Shown here: positions 16,658 to 22,604 of the stretch, in pieces
Numbering within the stretch: the first letter of the stretch is position 1
Layout: every line of letters begins with the position of its first letter
Source: an uncultured Oscillospiraceae bacterium
GTDB lineage: Bacteria; Bacillota; Clostridia; Oscillospirales; Acutalibacteraceae
Direction of reading: 5' to 3'
NCBI GenBank assembly: GCA_910588935.1
Contig: CAJUSM010000004.1
Location: 1 to 28,573 of the forward strand
DNA length: 28,573 bases
Notes under the pieces: generated by a model
Databases searched by the model: none
Told to the model about the DNA's origin: nothing
The model's input: the letters and a program-made list of their open reading frames with translations, nothing else
Position numbers and translations under genes: made by a program

Positions 16658-17197
16658 TCAACCGCGTCCGAATTTTTCGAACTTTAAGTGCCGGGGAATA
16701 AACTTTTTAATTGCCTCCTGCAGGTCCTCATCCGGGTCGAAAACCACTAGGGTTTTGCCGGTTTTCCCGCTGCGGACAATCATATACCAAGAGCCCTCCC
16801 GGGTGGCATCCTTGGTGGCAAATATTCTGGCATCGAAGGAACGGGTTTTCAGCCTAGCCTCCTCCTCCCGAAACACCCCAATGTCCTCGCAGGAGTCACA
16901 TTCAAAAGAGGTCATCCGCTTTCGGGTGGCACGGTTCATAATTTTGTCTACCGTAACAAAGCCGTTGGTCAAGCTGTACTCAAATTCCAGCAGCCGGGTA
17001 CAGATGATTTTATAGCCGCCAAATATCCCGCCTGCCGCAATAAACACTGTGAGCATAGGAAAGGGAACAATGAGAAAACCAATGATAAAGCCCAAAAATC
17101 CCACCACAATTATACCCAAAACCACGCCCAAAAAGATGAGCAGGTCAACAGTATCTAATTTCTTTTTCACCATGCGTTCCACAAAGACATCGCCCAT
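16658..17197 (-). CDS. Small two-helix membrane protein, DUF6106-like
   Basis: A 179-aa protein with a short basic N-terminus, two hydrophobic segments (about 17-41 and 43-64) and a soluble C-terminal part of about 115 residues that contains ECDSCEDIGVF and ends in a positively charged helix. The layout and the N-terminal VKKKLDTVDLL stretch resemble the uncharacterised DUF6106 family of Clostridia; I hold that name loosely. The ATG at 17197 has AAAGGA about 11 bases upstream and a good promoter behind it; the longer GTG-initiated frame (17344) would cross that promoter and is rejected. It is monocistronic. Function unknown. Confidence 0.75.
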   Translation of the reverse strand: MGDVFVERMVKKKLDTVDLLIFLGVVLGIIVVGFLGFIIGFLIVPFPMLTVFIAAGGIFGGYKIICTRLLEFEYSLTNGFVTVDKIMNRATRKRMTSFECDSCEDIGVFREEEARLKTRSFDARIFATKDATREGSWYMIVRSGKTGKTLVVFDPDEDLQEAIKKFIPRHLKFEKFGRG

Positions 17198-17234
17198 TTT
17201 TTCAATATCCTTTCGCTTTGCTGATTTCCATCTT

Positions 17235-17263
17235 ATTGTATCACAAATCGCCCGGGAGGGCAA
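17235..17263 (-). promoter_or_regulatory. Sigma-70 promoter of the DUF6106-like gene
   Basis: TTGCCC (17263-17258), a 17-base spacer and TACAAT (17240-17235), with TG one base before the -10. It lies 38 bases before the ATG at 17197. Confidence 0.7.
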
Positions 17264-17331
17264 GCCTGGAAAGGATTTCTCCTTACATTGATCATGCCTG
17301 CCAATTCCTCTTCCGGCAAAATAACGGAATG

Positions 17332-17358
17332 GGCGGTTGTTCACCGGAGATAACCGCC
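17332..17358 (-). terminator. Weak hairpin after the GrpB-family gene
   Basis: GGCGGTT (17332-17338) and AACCGCC (17352-17358) form a 7-bp stem with a 13-base loop 17 bases after the GrpB stop on the minus strand. The tail is only partly T-rich, so termination may be incomplete. Confidence 0.4.
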
Positions 17359-17374
17359 TAAAAAATGTAGGAGA

Positions 17375-17890
17375 TTACATCAAGCCGCACAATGAATACA
17401 GTTCTTCTATACAAGAAGATTTAAACTCCATATATTTTTCTATGTCATTTGGGAAAAGCTTTGCAGCTTTTTCCTTTACTTCACTGTATTTTTTTACCGC
17501 GTCCGGATTCTTTCTCAGAAAATCTCTGAACGTGATATGGCGAACCAATTCTTTGGAATTCCGCGGGCATACATACAAATGATGTTTCTGTAAATGGGGC
17601 TTATCAGAGTATCGAAACGCTTCTCTGTCCTGGATTCCCAGGTCGCCTTCATGAAAATACCCTATTGTTTTCAGCCTGTTTACAACACAATCAAAAACCG
17701 AATAGTCACTAATTACAACATCAATATCAATAATTGGCTTTGCAGAAAGTCCTTGTACCGCGGTGCTTCCAACGTGCTCAATACATATCGCTAGGTCGCC
17801 TACCGCCCTTATCAGCTCTTGTTTTATGTTTGCAAAATCAGTTTCCCATTTAGGATCAAAAGGCAAGACAATGACATTCTTTGTGCGCAT
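17375..17890 (-). CDS. GrpB-family (UPF0157) nucleotidyltransferase-fold protein
   Basis: A 171-aa protein with the family's features: an early FDPKWETDF segment, then IEHVGSTAVQGLSAKPIIDIDVVI (about 37-60), which is the nucleotidyltransferase-like core with paired aspartates, and HHLYVCPRNSKELVRHITFRDFLR in the second half. Length is typical. Members are often called dephospho-CoA kinase/GrpB-related, but the physiological reaction is unsettled. The ATG has GAGGG close upstream. The gene is strikingly AT-rich, in codons as well as flanks, against very GC-rich neighbours, which suggests recent acquisition. Its neighbours are unrelated small genes, so context gives no role. Confidence 0.9.
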   Translation of the reverse strand: MRTKNVIVLPFDPKWETDFANIKQELIRAVGDLAICIEHVGSTAVQGLSAKPIIDIDVVISDYSVFDCVVNRLKTIGYFHEGDLGIQDREAFRYSDKPHLQKHHLYVCPRNSKELVRHITFRDFLRKNPDAVKKYSEVKEKAAKLFPNDIEKYMEFKSSCIEELYSLCGLM

Positions 17891-18023
17891 ATCTATCCCT
17901 CTAAATACGGAATAATCAAAATAATTCTATTCTACCCAGCGGTTCCTTTCCAGCTGCGATACCTGAAATGGCCGGCGGCCACCCCCGTTTGCATGGAGGG
18001 GAAAGTGTTTTCGGAGAATTCCT

Positions 18024-18434
18024 CTACCGCGGGCGGCCAAAGGAGTCGAAATGAGTCTTCAGCGCCCGTTCTACCGGGAAAATAGAGCCAATTATTACGG
18101 CTAACTGCACCCCGACCAAGACCAGCAAAAGCCAAGCGTCGGCATCGGCGGGCTCGTCCAGAAAGCAGGCGGGGTTCCAGCCCTGGCGGGCAAGGGCTGC
18201 CAAAAGGAAAGCCGGAAGGGCAGCTAGGAGGACCAGGCCCCACCGCCGCCACAGGCGGCCAATTGCCTGGTGGGCAAAGTTCCAGGTTTCCTGGCTTTTG
18301 CAGGAACGGGAGGTGCGGTATCCATATACAGCGTTGATATCCTTTGGAGGATGCTTTTTCCAAAGCAAGCCAAAGCCTATCATGGTGGCGGGAATCAGCA
18401 AAAGAATGATCAGGTGAAAAAACCACAGCCCCAT
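18024..18434 (-). CDS. SdpI-family membrane protein
   Basis: A 136-aa integral membrane protein with three hydrophobic segments (about 3-22, 62-81 and 98-118). The sequence NAVYGYRTSRSCKSQETWNFA (34-54) matches the SdpI-family hallmark, NxxxGYRTxxSxKSxxxWxxA. In Bacillus SdpI gives immunity to the SdpC toxin and takes part in signalling, but most family members, including short ones like this, have unknown roles. The ATG has GGGAGGG seven bases upstream. A perfect consensus promoter precedes it. No toxin-like gene or SdpR-type regulator is beside it, so an immunity role is not supported here. Confidence 0.85.
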   Translation of the reverse strand: MGLWFFHLIILLLIPATMIGFGLLWKKHPPKDINAVYGYRTSRSCKSQETWNFAHQAIGRLWRRWGLVLLAALPAFLLAALARQGWNPACFLDEPADADAWLLLVLVGVQLAVIIGSIFPVERALKTHFDSFGRPR

Positions 18435-18478
18435 GGCGAGACCCTCCCTTAAAATCGCTTTAACTTCTATGTAAATTG

Positions 18479-18507
18479 ATTATAGCAAGAAGAAATACAG
18501 GTGTCAA
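18479..18507 (-). promoter_or_regulatory. Perfect consensus sigma-70 promoter of the SdpI-family gene
   Basis: TTGACA (18507-18502), exactly 17 bases, then TATAAT (18484-18479), ending 44 bases before the ATG. Every one of the 12 consensus positions matches. Confidence 0.9.
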
Positions 18508-18514
18508 TGCTTTT

Positions 18515-18563
18515 AAAAAAGAAAGGAGCCGGCATAGAAAACGTGTTCCGTTCCCATACCGGC
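18515..18563 (-). terminator. Candidate terminator of the SOD-like gene
   Basis: On the minus strand GCCGGTAT (18563-18556) can pair with ATGCCGGC (18535-18528) with one G-U, followed by TCCTTTCTTTTTT. The loop is long (20 bases) but can form some inner pairs. Confidence 0.6.
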
Positions 18564-18575
18564 CGCTATTCCCTC

Positions 18576-19061
18576 TCAGTGAATTATTCCAGCGGCCAGC
18601 TCCTGCTCCTCCTTAGCCGGGCAGAGCACGGCGCTGGCTCCCATTACCTCCCGTATGGTAAACCGGCTGGTAAGGAACACCAGCCAGGCAAACCCCTTAT
18701 TGGCCTGGAGTGCCGGGAACTCTGCCAGGCATTGCCTTTGTTTGGGCCTTTCTTCTGGCTGATGGGACGGCGGCCTGCGGCCAGGATGAGGCGGGGCGGG
18801 CTCCTGCGGCAGAGTTTCCTGAACCTGGGGGTTTTCAATGCGCAATGTAAACAAATGCGCCTCTTTTGTCTCCGGCAATCCCCAAAACTCGGAAACCACC
18901 AGTACGCCCGCTGTGGTTTGGTACAGCTTTACCGAACCGAACAGCCGAGACAGCTCTTGGCAAGAGGCCTGGTTAGCAGGCCGAACCGCCGCCCAGGCAT
19001 TGGGCCGGGCAGCCAACCTTTTGGCAAAGGCAGGGGTACAGCTGTGAATCAATGCGGTCAC
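18576..19061 (-). CDS. Superoxide-dismutase-family-like protein lacking the metal ligands
   Basis: A 161-aa soluble protein whose ends and core align by eye with the short Cu/Zn-SOD-like proteins of Clostridia: RPNAWAAVRPAN (19-30), VKLYQTTAGVLVVSEFWGLP (44-63), NKGFAWLVFLTSRFTIREVMG (121-141) and the terminal AAGIIH. Where that family has its FHIHxG, HPxHxGDxP and DDFTxQPSGNAGxKIACG metal-site motifs, this protein has LFTLRIE, a proline/arginine-rich stretch (about 84-106) and a shortened CPAKEEQELAAG. No histidine cluster able to bind Cu or Zn is left, so dismutase activity is not expected. The start is GTG 19061 or TTG 19052; the latter has GGTGA five bases upstream. It is divergent from the 71-aa gene. 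Family assignment rests on my memory of the pattern. Confidence 0.6.
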   Translation of the reverse strand: MTALIHSCTPAFAKRLAARPNAWAAVRPANQASCQELSRLFGSVKLYQTTAGVLVVSEFWGLPETKEAHLFTLRIENPQVQETLPQEPAPPHPGRRPPSHQPEERPKQRQCLAEFPALQANKGFAWLVFLTSRFTIREVMGASAVLCPAKEEQELAAGIIH

Positions 19062-19085
19062 CAGCTTTCAAAGAATTCTCCCTGC

Positions 19086-19091
19086 ATTATA
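19086..19091 (-). promoter_or_regulatory. Possible -10 element of the SOD-like gene
   Basis: TATAAT on the minus strand, 25-34 bases before the two candidate start codons. The -35 region is poor, so this is tentative; it would give a short leader holding GGGAG and GGTGA. Confidence 0.35.
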
Positions 19092-19162
19092 TGTGCCCCA
19101 GCCGCCGAATACTACCCTTTGCCCAGGGAATAATAGGCGAAGACACGGAAAGGAGGATGACA

Positions 19163-19378
19163 ATGAAAAAAAAGCCTGACCCCAAGCAGCCTTCAAAAAT
19201 TGATTACAGGGAGCATGAGGCTCTGGAAATTGGGGAATATCCTGATATCTCCAACGTGGCCTCCGCCACAGAATGCACCGGCTTAATGTACCGCACGCCT
19301 AAGAACGAGGAGGAATTGGAAAACTACCAGGAGCTTTCCTCTATGGCAATCCCCCGAAAAGGGGAGGGAAAGCCCTGA
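19163..19378 (+). CDS. Small uncharacterised protein (71 aa)
   Basis: A hydrophilic 71-aa protein starting MKKKPDPKQPSK and containing NVASATECTGLMYRTP (about 30-45), then an acidic EEELENYQEL stretch. It resembles by eye a group of short Clostridia proteins with an xASxTxxTGL(I/M) core followed by acidic and proline residues, none with a known function. It has no signal peptide or membrane segment. AGGAGG (19151-19156) is directly followed by ATGACAATG; the second ATG (19163), six bases from the site, is the better start. A good terminator follows. It is the only plus-strand gene in this part of the window. Confidence 0.75.
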   Translation: MKKKPDPKQPSKIDYREHEALEIGEYPDISNVASATECTGLMYRTPKNEEELENYQELSSMAIPRKGEGKP

Positions 19379-19394
19379 GTCTTTCCTTGTAAAG

Positions 19395-19433
19395 AGAGCC
19401 CCTGCCTAAATTTGGCAGAGGCTCTTCTTTTTT
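19395..19433 (+). terminator. Terminator of the 71-aa gene
   Basis: AGAGCCCCTGCC (19395-19406) pairs with GGCAGAGGCTCT (19414-19425) with one mismatch around a 7-base loop, followed by TCTTTTTT on the plus strand. The convergent gene ends at 19440 and may use it too, though with a weaker tail. Confidence 0.85.
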
Positions 19434-19439
19434 GCAGTT

Positions 19440-19748
19440 TTACTCAGCCAGCGCCCGGGTCAACCAGGCGTCCGCAATGTCTAGGGCCAAGTACAGGCCG
19501 TCCTTTTCACTGGTTTTCACAATCTGTTTACGGGTGCGGATTTCCGGATCGGTATACATCAGCTGTACCGTAACCTTTTCCGCCACTTCCAGGTCGCCCA
19601 CCTTCTTTTTGGACTTAATGTCCATTTTGATCACATATTTGTCCTGCATGCTGCCATAGTAAATTGTGTCTCCGCTGCGGACCAGGGGCTTCCCCTTGTA
19701 GGTAGGAAAGTCAGCCTCTGCTTTTTGGGGAGGTTTTTTCTCGCTCAT
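19440..19748 (-). CDS. Uncharacterised small protein downstream of ireB (102 aa)
   Basis: A 102-aa soluble, charged protein. It has a hydrophilic N-terminus (MSEKKPPQKAEADF), then a probable beta-rich region (KGKPLVRSGDTIYYGSMQDKYVIKMDIKSKKK, about 17-48, and VAEKVTVQLMYTD), and ends in an ALDIADAWLTRALAE helix. I recognise no family. The ATG at 19748 is chosen because GGTGG lies seven bases upstream; the longer frame beginning at 19844 would run back into ireB. It follows ireB by 43 bases on the same strand and is probably cotranscribed with it. Confidence 0.75.
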   Translation of the reverse strand: MSEKKPPQKAEADFPTYKGKPLVRSGDTIYYGSMQDKYVIKMDIKSKKKVGDLEVAEKVTVQLMYTDPEIRTRKQIVKTSEKDGLYLALDIADAWLTRALAE

Positions 19749-19791
19749 ACTGTCACCACCCTTGGGTATAATTTGTGCCGGGCTGTTCGGC

Positions 19792-20043
19792 CTACTCGCC
19801 CAGATAGGAACGGACCATAGCCTTAAGCAGCTCGTCCCGGTCAATTCTGCGGATCAGGCTGCGGGCATTGTTGTGGGTTGTAATATAGGTGGGGTCCTCT
19901 GATAACAGATAGCCTACAATCTGGCTGATGGGGTTGTAGCCCTTCTCCTTTAGCGCATCGTAAACAATCAGCAAAATTCGCTTCATGTCGGCTTCCCGCA
20001 CCTCGTCTAGGGAGAAGGTTATGGTATTATGGTCCTCTGGCAA
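19792..20043 (-). CDS. ireB: IreB family regulatory phosphoprotein (UPF0297)
   Basis: An 83-aa protein matching the IreB family along its length, with the hallmark EKGYNPISQIVGYLLSEDPTYI (33-54), HNNARSLIRRIDRDELL (57-73) and the final RSYLGE. In enterococci IreB is a substrate of the PASTA-type Ser/Thr kinase IreK and modulates cell-envelope stress and cephalosporin resistance; phosphorylation is on N-terminal threonines, and this protein has a matching TIT near residue 7. The start is best placed at TTG 20043, because GGAGGTGG lies five bases before it; the upstream ATG (20058) overlaps that ribosome binding site. The usual partners ruvX/yqgF and a DUF1292 gene are absent here. Confidence 0.92.
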   Translation of the reverse strand: MPEDHNTITFSLDEVREADMKRILLIVYDALKEKGYNPISQIVGYLLSEDPTYITTHNNARSLIRRIDRDELLKAMVRSYLGE

Positions 20044-20085
20044 TTCGGCCACCTCCATATCTTTTTTATATTTACAGCTTCTTAT

Positions 20086-20114
20086 ATCATACTAAAGATT
20101 GTAAGGAAAAGCAA
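20086..20114 (-). promoter_or_regulatory. Sigma-70 promoter of ireB
   Basis: TTGCTT (20114-20109), 17 bases, TATGAT (20091-20086), about 43 bases before the TTG start. It lies in the 96-base gap after pheT, so ireB can be transcribed independently. Confidence 0.6.
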
Positions 20115-20139
20115 GGCTTTTTTGCGGAAGGCTCATTGC

Positions 20140-22503
20140 CTATCCCCGCAGGCTTACCCCCTGCCCAGCCAGCTTTTCCACAATACCGTCTACCATAGGC
20201 TGAACTTCTTCTTTGGAAAGGGTTTTCTCGTTGGATGAGAACGCGAACCGCAGGGTTAGGCTCTTTTTCCCATTTTGAGCGAAAGCGTCAATTAGGCTTA
20301 CCCCTGCCAAGGCGGCGCCGGCCTCCCTCCAAGCTGGCTCCATGTCCGCATAGCGCATCCCGTCTGGCACCAAAAGGGAAAGGTCTATATCAATCCCCGG
20401 GAAACGGGAGGGCTCCCGGTATGCCATGCCAGCGGCAGGCAGCTCCGCCAGGCTGTCCATGTCCAGCTGGGCGCAGACAATGGCTGCTTTCCGGTCGATT
20501 TTACCCGCCACCGAAGGATGGAGAGCGCAGAGCCAGCCCAGCTTTTCCCCGCCGGCGCTGATTTCCGCTGTGTTCTTCGGGTGCTGCCAAGCATACTCCG
20601 GCTGGCAGCCCGCAAAGGAAAAGTTGACCCGCTTAATGCTTCGGCCCAAAGTCCCTATCATATCCAGCAGCCGGAAATACAGCTCTTTCTCTGTCTGGCT
20701 GCGGCTGTATAGGGCTATGCCAAGCTTCTTGCGTTCCCGGCAAAGCCCGTCTTCCTCTAAGCCCTCACATACCCGGCCAATTTCAAACAGGCCGAAATCC
20801 GATGCAAAAGAGCGGTTTTCGTTGACAAAGCTCAGCATGGCGGGGCCCATGTTCCTCCGCAACACCGAATGGTCCGGGGTTTGGGCGTTTACAAGCCTTA
20901 CATTCTCCCCTGGCTGAATCCCCAATTCCCGGCACTTTTTGGCGTCTGTCCAGATGTAGGAATGCACCTCATGAAGCTGGAAAGTCTGTACAAGAATATC
21001 CTTTGCAAAATTGTCTGTTTTATTTTGCAGGCTCTTTTTCTGGGGATACAGGGGACTAAGCGTGGTAGAAACCGCAAAGTTATCATACCCATAAACCCGG
21101 GTAATCTCCTCAATAATGTCTGCGTTAATGGTCACATCCTTGGTGGCCCGCCAGCTGGGCACAGAAACCGTAAACACATTGCCAGAAAGCTCCGCGCCAA
21201 AGCCCAGGGCACGCAGGGTAGCCAAAATCCGCTCCCCGCTGATCTCAATGCCTGTATACCGGTCCACATAGGCCTGGTCAAACTTAAGCTCCACTGCCGG
21301 GTAATGTTTTACATACACATCAGTCAGCCGGGAAACCACCTGGGCCTGGGGGTCAATATCCTGCAGCAGCTTAATAAACCGGCCAATGGCTGGCACGGTC
21401 ATCTCTGGGTCCAGGGTTTTCTCATACCGCATAGAGGCATCGGTGCGCAGGCCCAGGCGTGTGGAGGACTTTCGCACACTGGCGGCGTCAAAATTGGCGG
21501 ACTCCAGCAGCAGGCTGTCTGTGTTGTCCTCAATTTCTGAATCCAGCCCGCCCATAATGCCCGCAATGGCCACTGGCTGGTCCTTTGAGCAGATCATCAG
21601 GGTATTCTCGTCCACCTTACGCTCTATTCCGTCTAGCGTAGTAAAGGAGAAAGGCTGGGCAAAGCGCTTTACCCGGATGCTGTCTACCTTTGCGCAGTCA
21701 AAGGCGTGCATAGGCTGGCCCATTTCCAGCATTAGGTAGTTGGTGAGATCCGCCAGCAGGTTAATTGCCCTGCTGCCACAGTAGAACAGGCGGATGCGCA
21801 TATCTACAGGGCTGACCTTTTTGGCAATGTTTCGAACCTTTAGGCCTGTATACCGGAAACACAGCTCCTTGTCCTCCACCTGGATATCAATGGGATCCAA
21901 AGAGTCGAAGGCCTCAAGAGCAACTGTTTCCAGGGGCTTTAGGGGTTGGCCTGTTAGGGCGGCAAACTCCCGGGCAATGCCGTAATGGCCCCACAGGTCC
22001 GGGCGGTTGGTAAGAGACTTGTTGTCCACTTCAAACACAGTGTCCCGGATGGCGTAGAGCTCTGTAATGTCTTTGCCAATGGGGGTGTGGTCCGGCAGCT
22101 CCATCAGGCCGGAATGGTCGGCAGATATGCCCAGTTCCTTTTCAGAGCAGCACATACCATGAGACTCGTACCCGGCAATTTTCACGCAGGCAATCTCTTG
22201 GCCGGCCACCATGCCCCCCTCTTTAACAAAGGGAACCACCAGCCCTTCCCGAACATTGGGCGCGCCGCAGACAACATCGTATATTTTGTCCCCGCCGTCC
22301 ACCTTAAGCAGGTGGAGCTTTTTGGAATTGGGGTGGTTTTCTACAGAGAGGATTTTGCCGGAGACTACGTCCCGCAAATCCTGGCCCATCTGAAAGGTTT
22401 CTTCCACCTCGGCGGTGGAGAGGGTAAAGCGCTGGATCAGGGCCGGCAGGTCTTGGCCAGAAAGATCCACGAAATCGCTGATCCAGTTCATTGAGATTAA
22501 CAT
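20140..22503 (-). CDS. pheT: Phenylalanyl-tRNA synthetase beta subunit
   Basis: Beta chain of the (alpha-beta)2 enzyme that charges tRNA-Phe; it carries the editing site and tRNA-binding domains. The 787-aa length is typical. Order of domains: N-terminal MLISMNWISDF; EMAP/OB tRNA-binding domain (about 40-155, with LHLLKVDGG and CGAPN); B3/B4 editing region; B5 domains (RLGLRTDASMRYEK and IEEITRVYGYDN segments); catalytic-like domain; and the C-terminal anticodon-binding ferredoxin-like domain, with RFPGIDIDLSLLVPD and LTLRFAFSS near the end. ATG 22503 with AAGGA upstream matches the family start; the 95 extra in-frame codons upstream are not coding. It follows pheS after 101 bases that hold a large inverted-repeat structure. 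Confidence 0.97.
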   Translation of the reverse strand: MLISMNWISDFVDLSGQDLPALIQRFTLSTAEVEETFQMGQDLRDVVSGKILSVENHPNSKKLHLLKVDGGDKIYDVVCGAPNVREGLVVPFVKEGGMVAGQEIACVKIAGYESHGMCCSEKELGISADHSGLMELPDHTPIGKDITELYAIRDTVFEVDNKSLTNRPDLWGHYGIAREFAALTGQPLKPLETVALEAFDSLDPIDIQVEDKELCFRYTGLKVRNIAKKVSPVDMRIRLFYCGSRAINLLADLTNYLMLEMGQPMHAFDCAKVDSIRVKRFAQPFSFTTLDGIERKVDENTLMICSKDQPVAIAGIMGGLDSEIEDNTDSLLLESANFDAASVRKSSTRLGLRTDASMRYEKTLDPEMTVPAIGRFIKLLQDIDPQAQVVSRLTDVYVKHYPAVELKFDQAYVDRYTGIEISGERILATLRALGFGAELSGNVFTVSVPSWRATKDVTINADIIEEITRVYGYDNFAVSTTLSPLYPQKKSLQNKTDNFAKDILVQTFQLHEVHSYIWTDAKKCRELGIQPGENVRLVNAQTPDHSVLRRNMGPAMLSFVNENRSFASDFGLFEIGRVCEGLEEDGLCRERKKLGIALYSRSQTEKELYFRLLDMIGTLGRSIKRVNFSFAGCQPEYAWQHPKNTAEISAGGEKLGWLCALHPSVAGKIDRKAAIVCAQLDMDSLAELPAAGMAYREPSRFPGIDIDLSLLVPDGMRYADMEPAWREAGAALAGVSLIDAFAQNGKKSLTLRFAFSSNEKTLSKEEVQPMVDGIVEKLAGQGVSLRG

Positions 22504-22545
22504 AGTTTTCCTTCTTTCAAAAATCAGGTTAGTTAAATTGCTTGG

Positions 22546-22604
22546 GGGAGGCACAGAGCCTAATTTCAAGATGCCAGGGGCCGGCCCCTGGCCAGACGCC
22601 TCCC
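22546..22604 (-). repeat. Nested inverted repeat between pheS and pheT
   Basis: Directly after the pheS stop GGGAGGC (22604-22598 on the minus strand) can pair with GCCTCCC (22552-22546), enclosing a perfect 20-base palindrome, GCCAGGGGCCGGCCCCTGGC (22573-22592), which folds as an 8-bp stem with a CCGG loop. No T-run follows, so it is more likely to slow readthrough, stabilise or be cut in the mRNA than to end it outright. Confidence 0.6.

Noticed and set aside
17198..17344. 49-codon extension of the DUF6106-like protein starting at a GTG
   Set aside because: It crosses a good sigma-70 promoter (17235-17263) and lacks an RBS; ATG 17197 has one.
18501..19133. 210-residue plus-strand frame opposite the SOD-like gene
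   Set aside because: The minus-strand frame aligns with a known protein pattern and has a terminator; this one has no motif and ends inside the divergent region.
20112..20140. Hairpin after pheT as an intrinsic terminator
   Set aside because: The stem (TGCGG/CCGCA with AGGC/GCCT) is followed on the minus strand by an A-run instead of a T-run.
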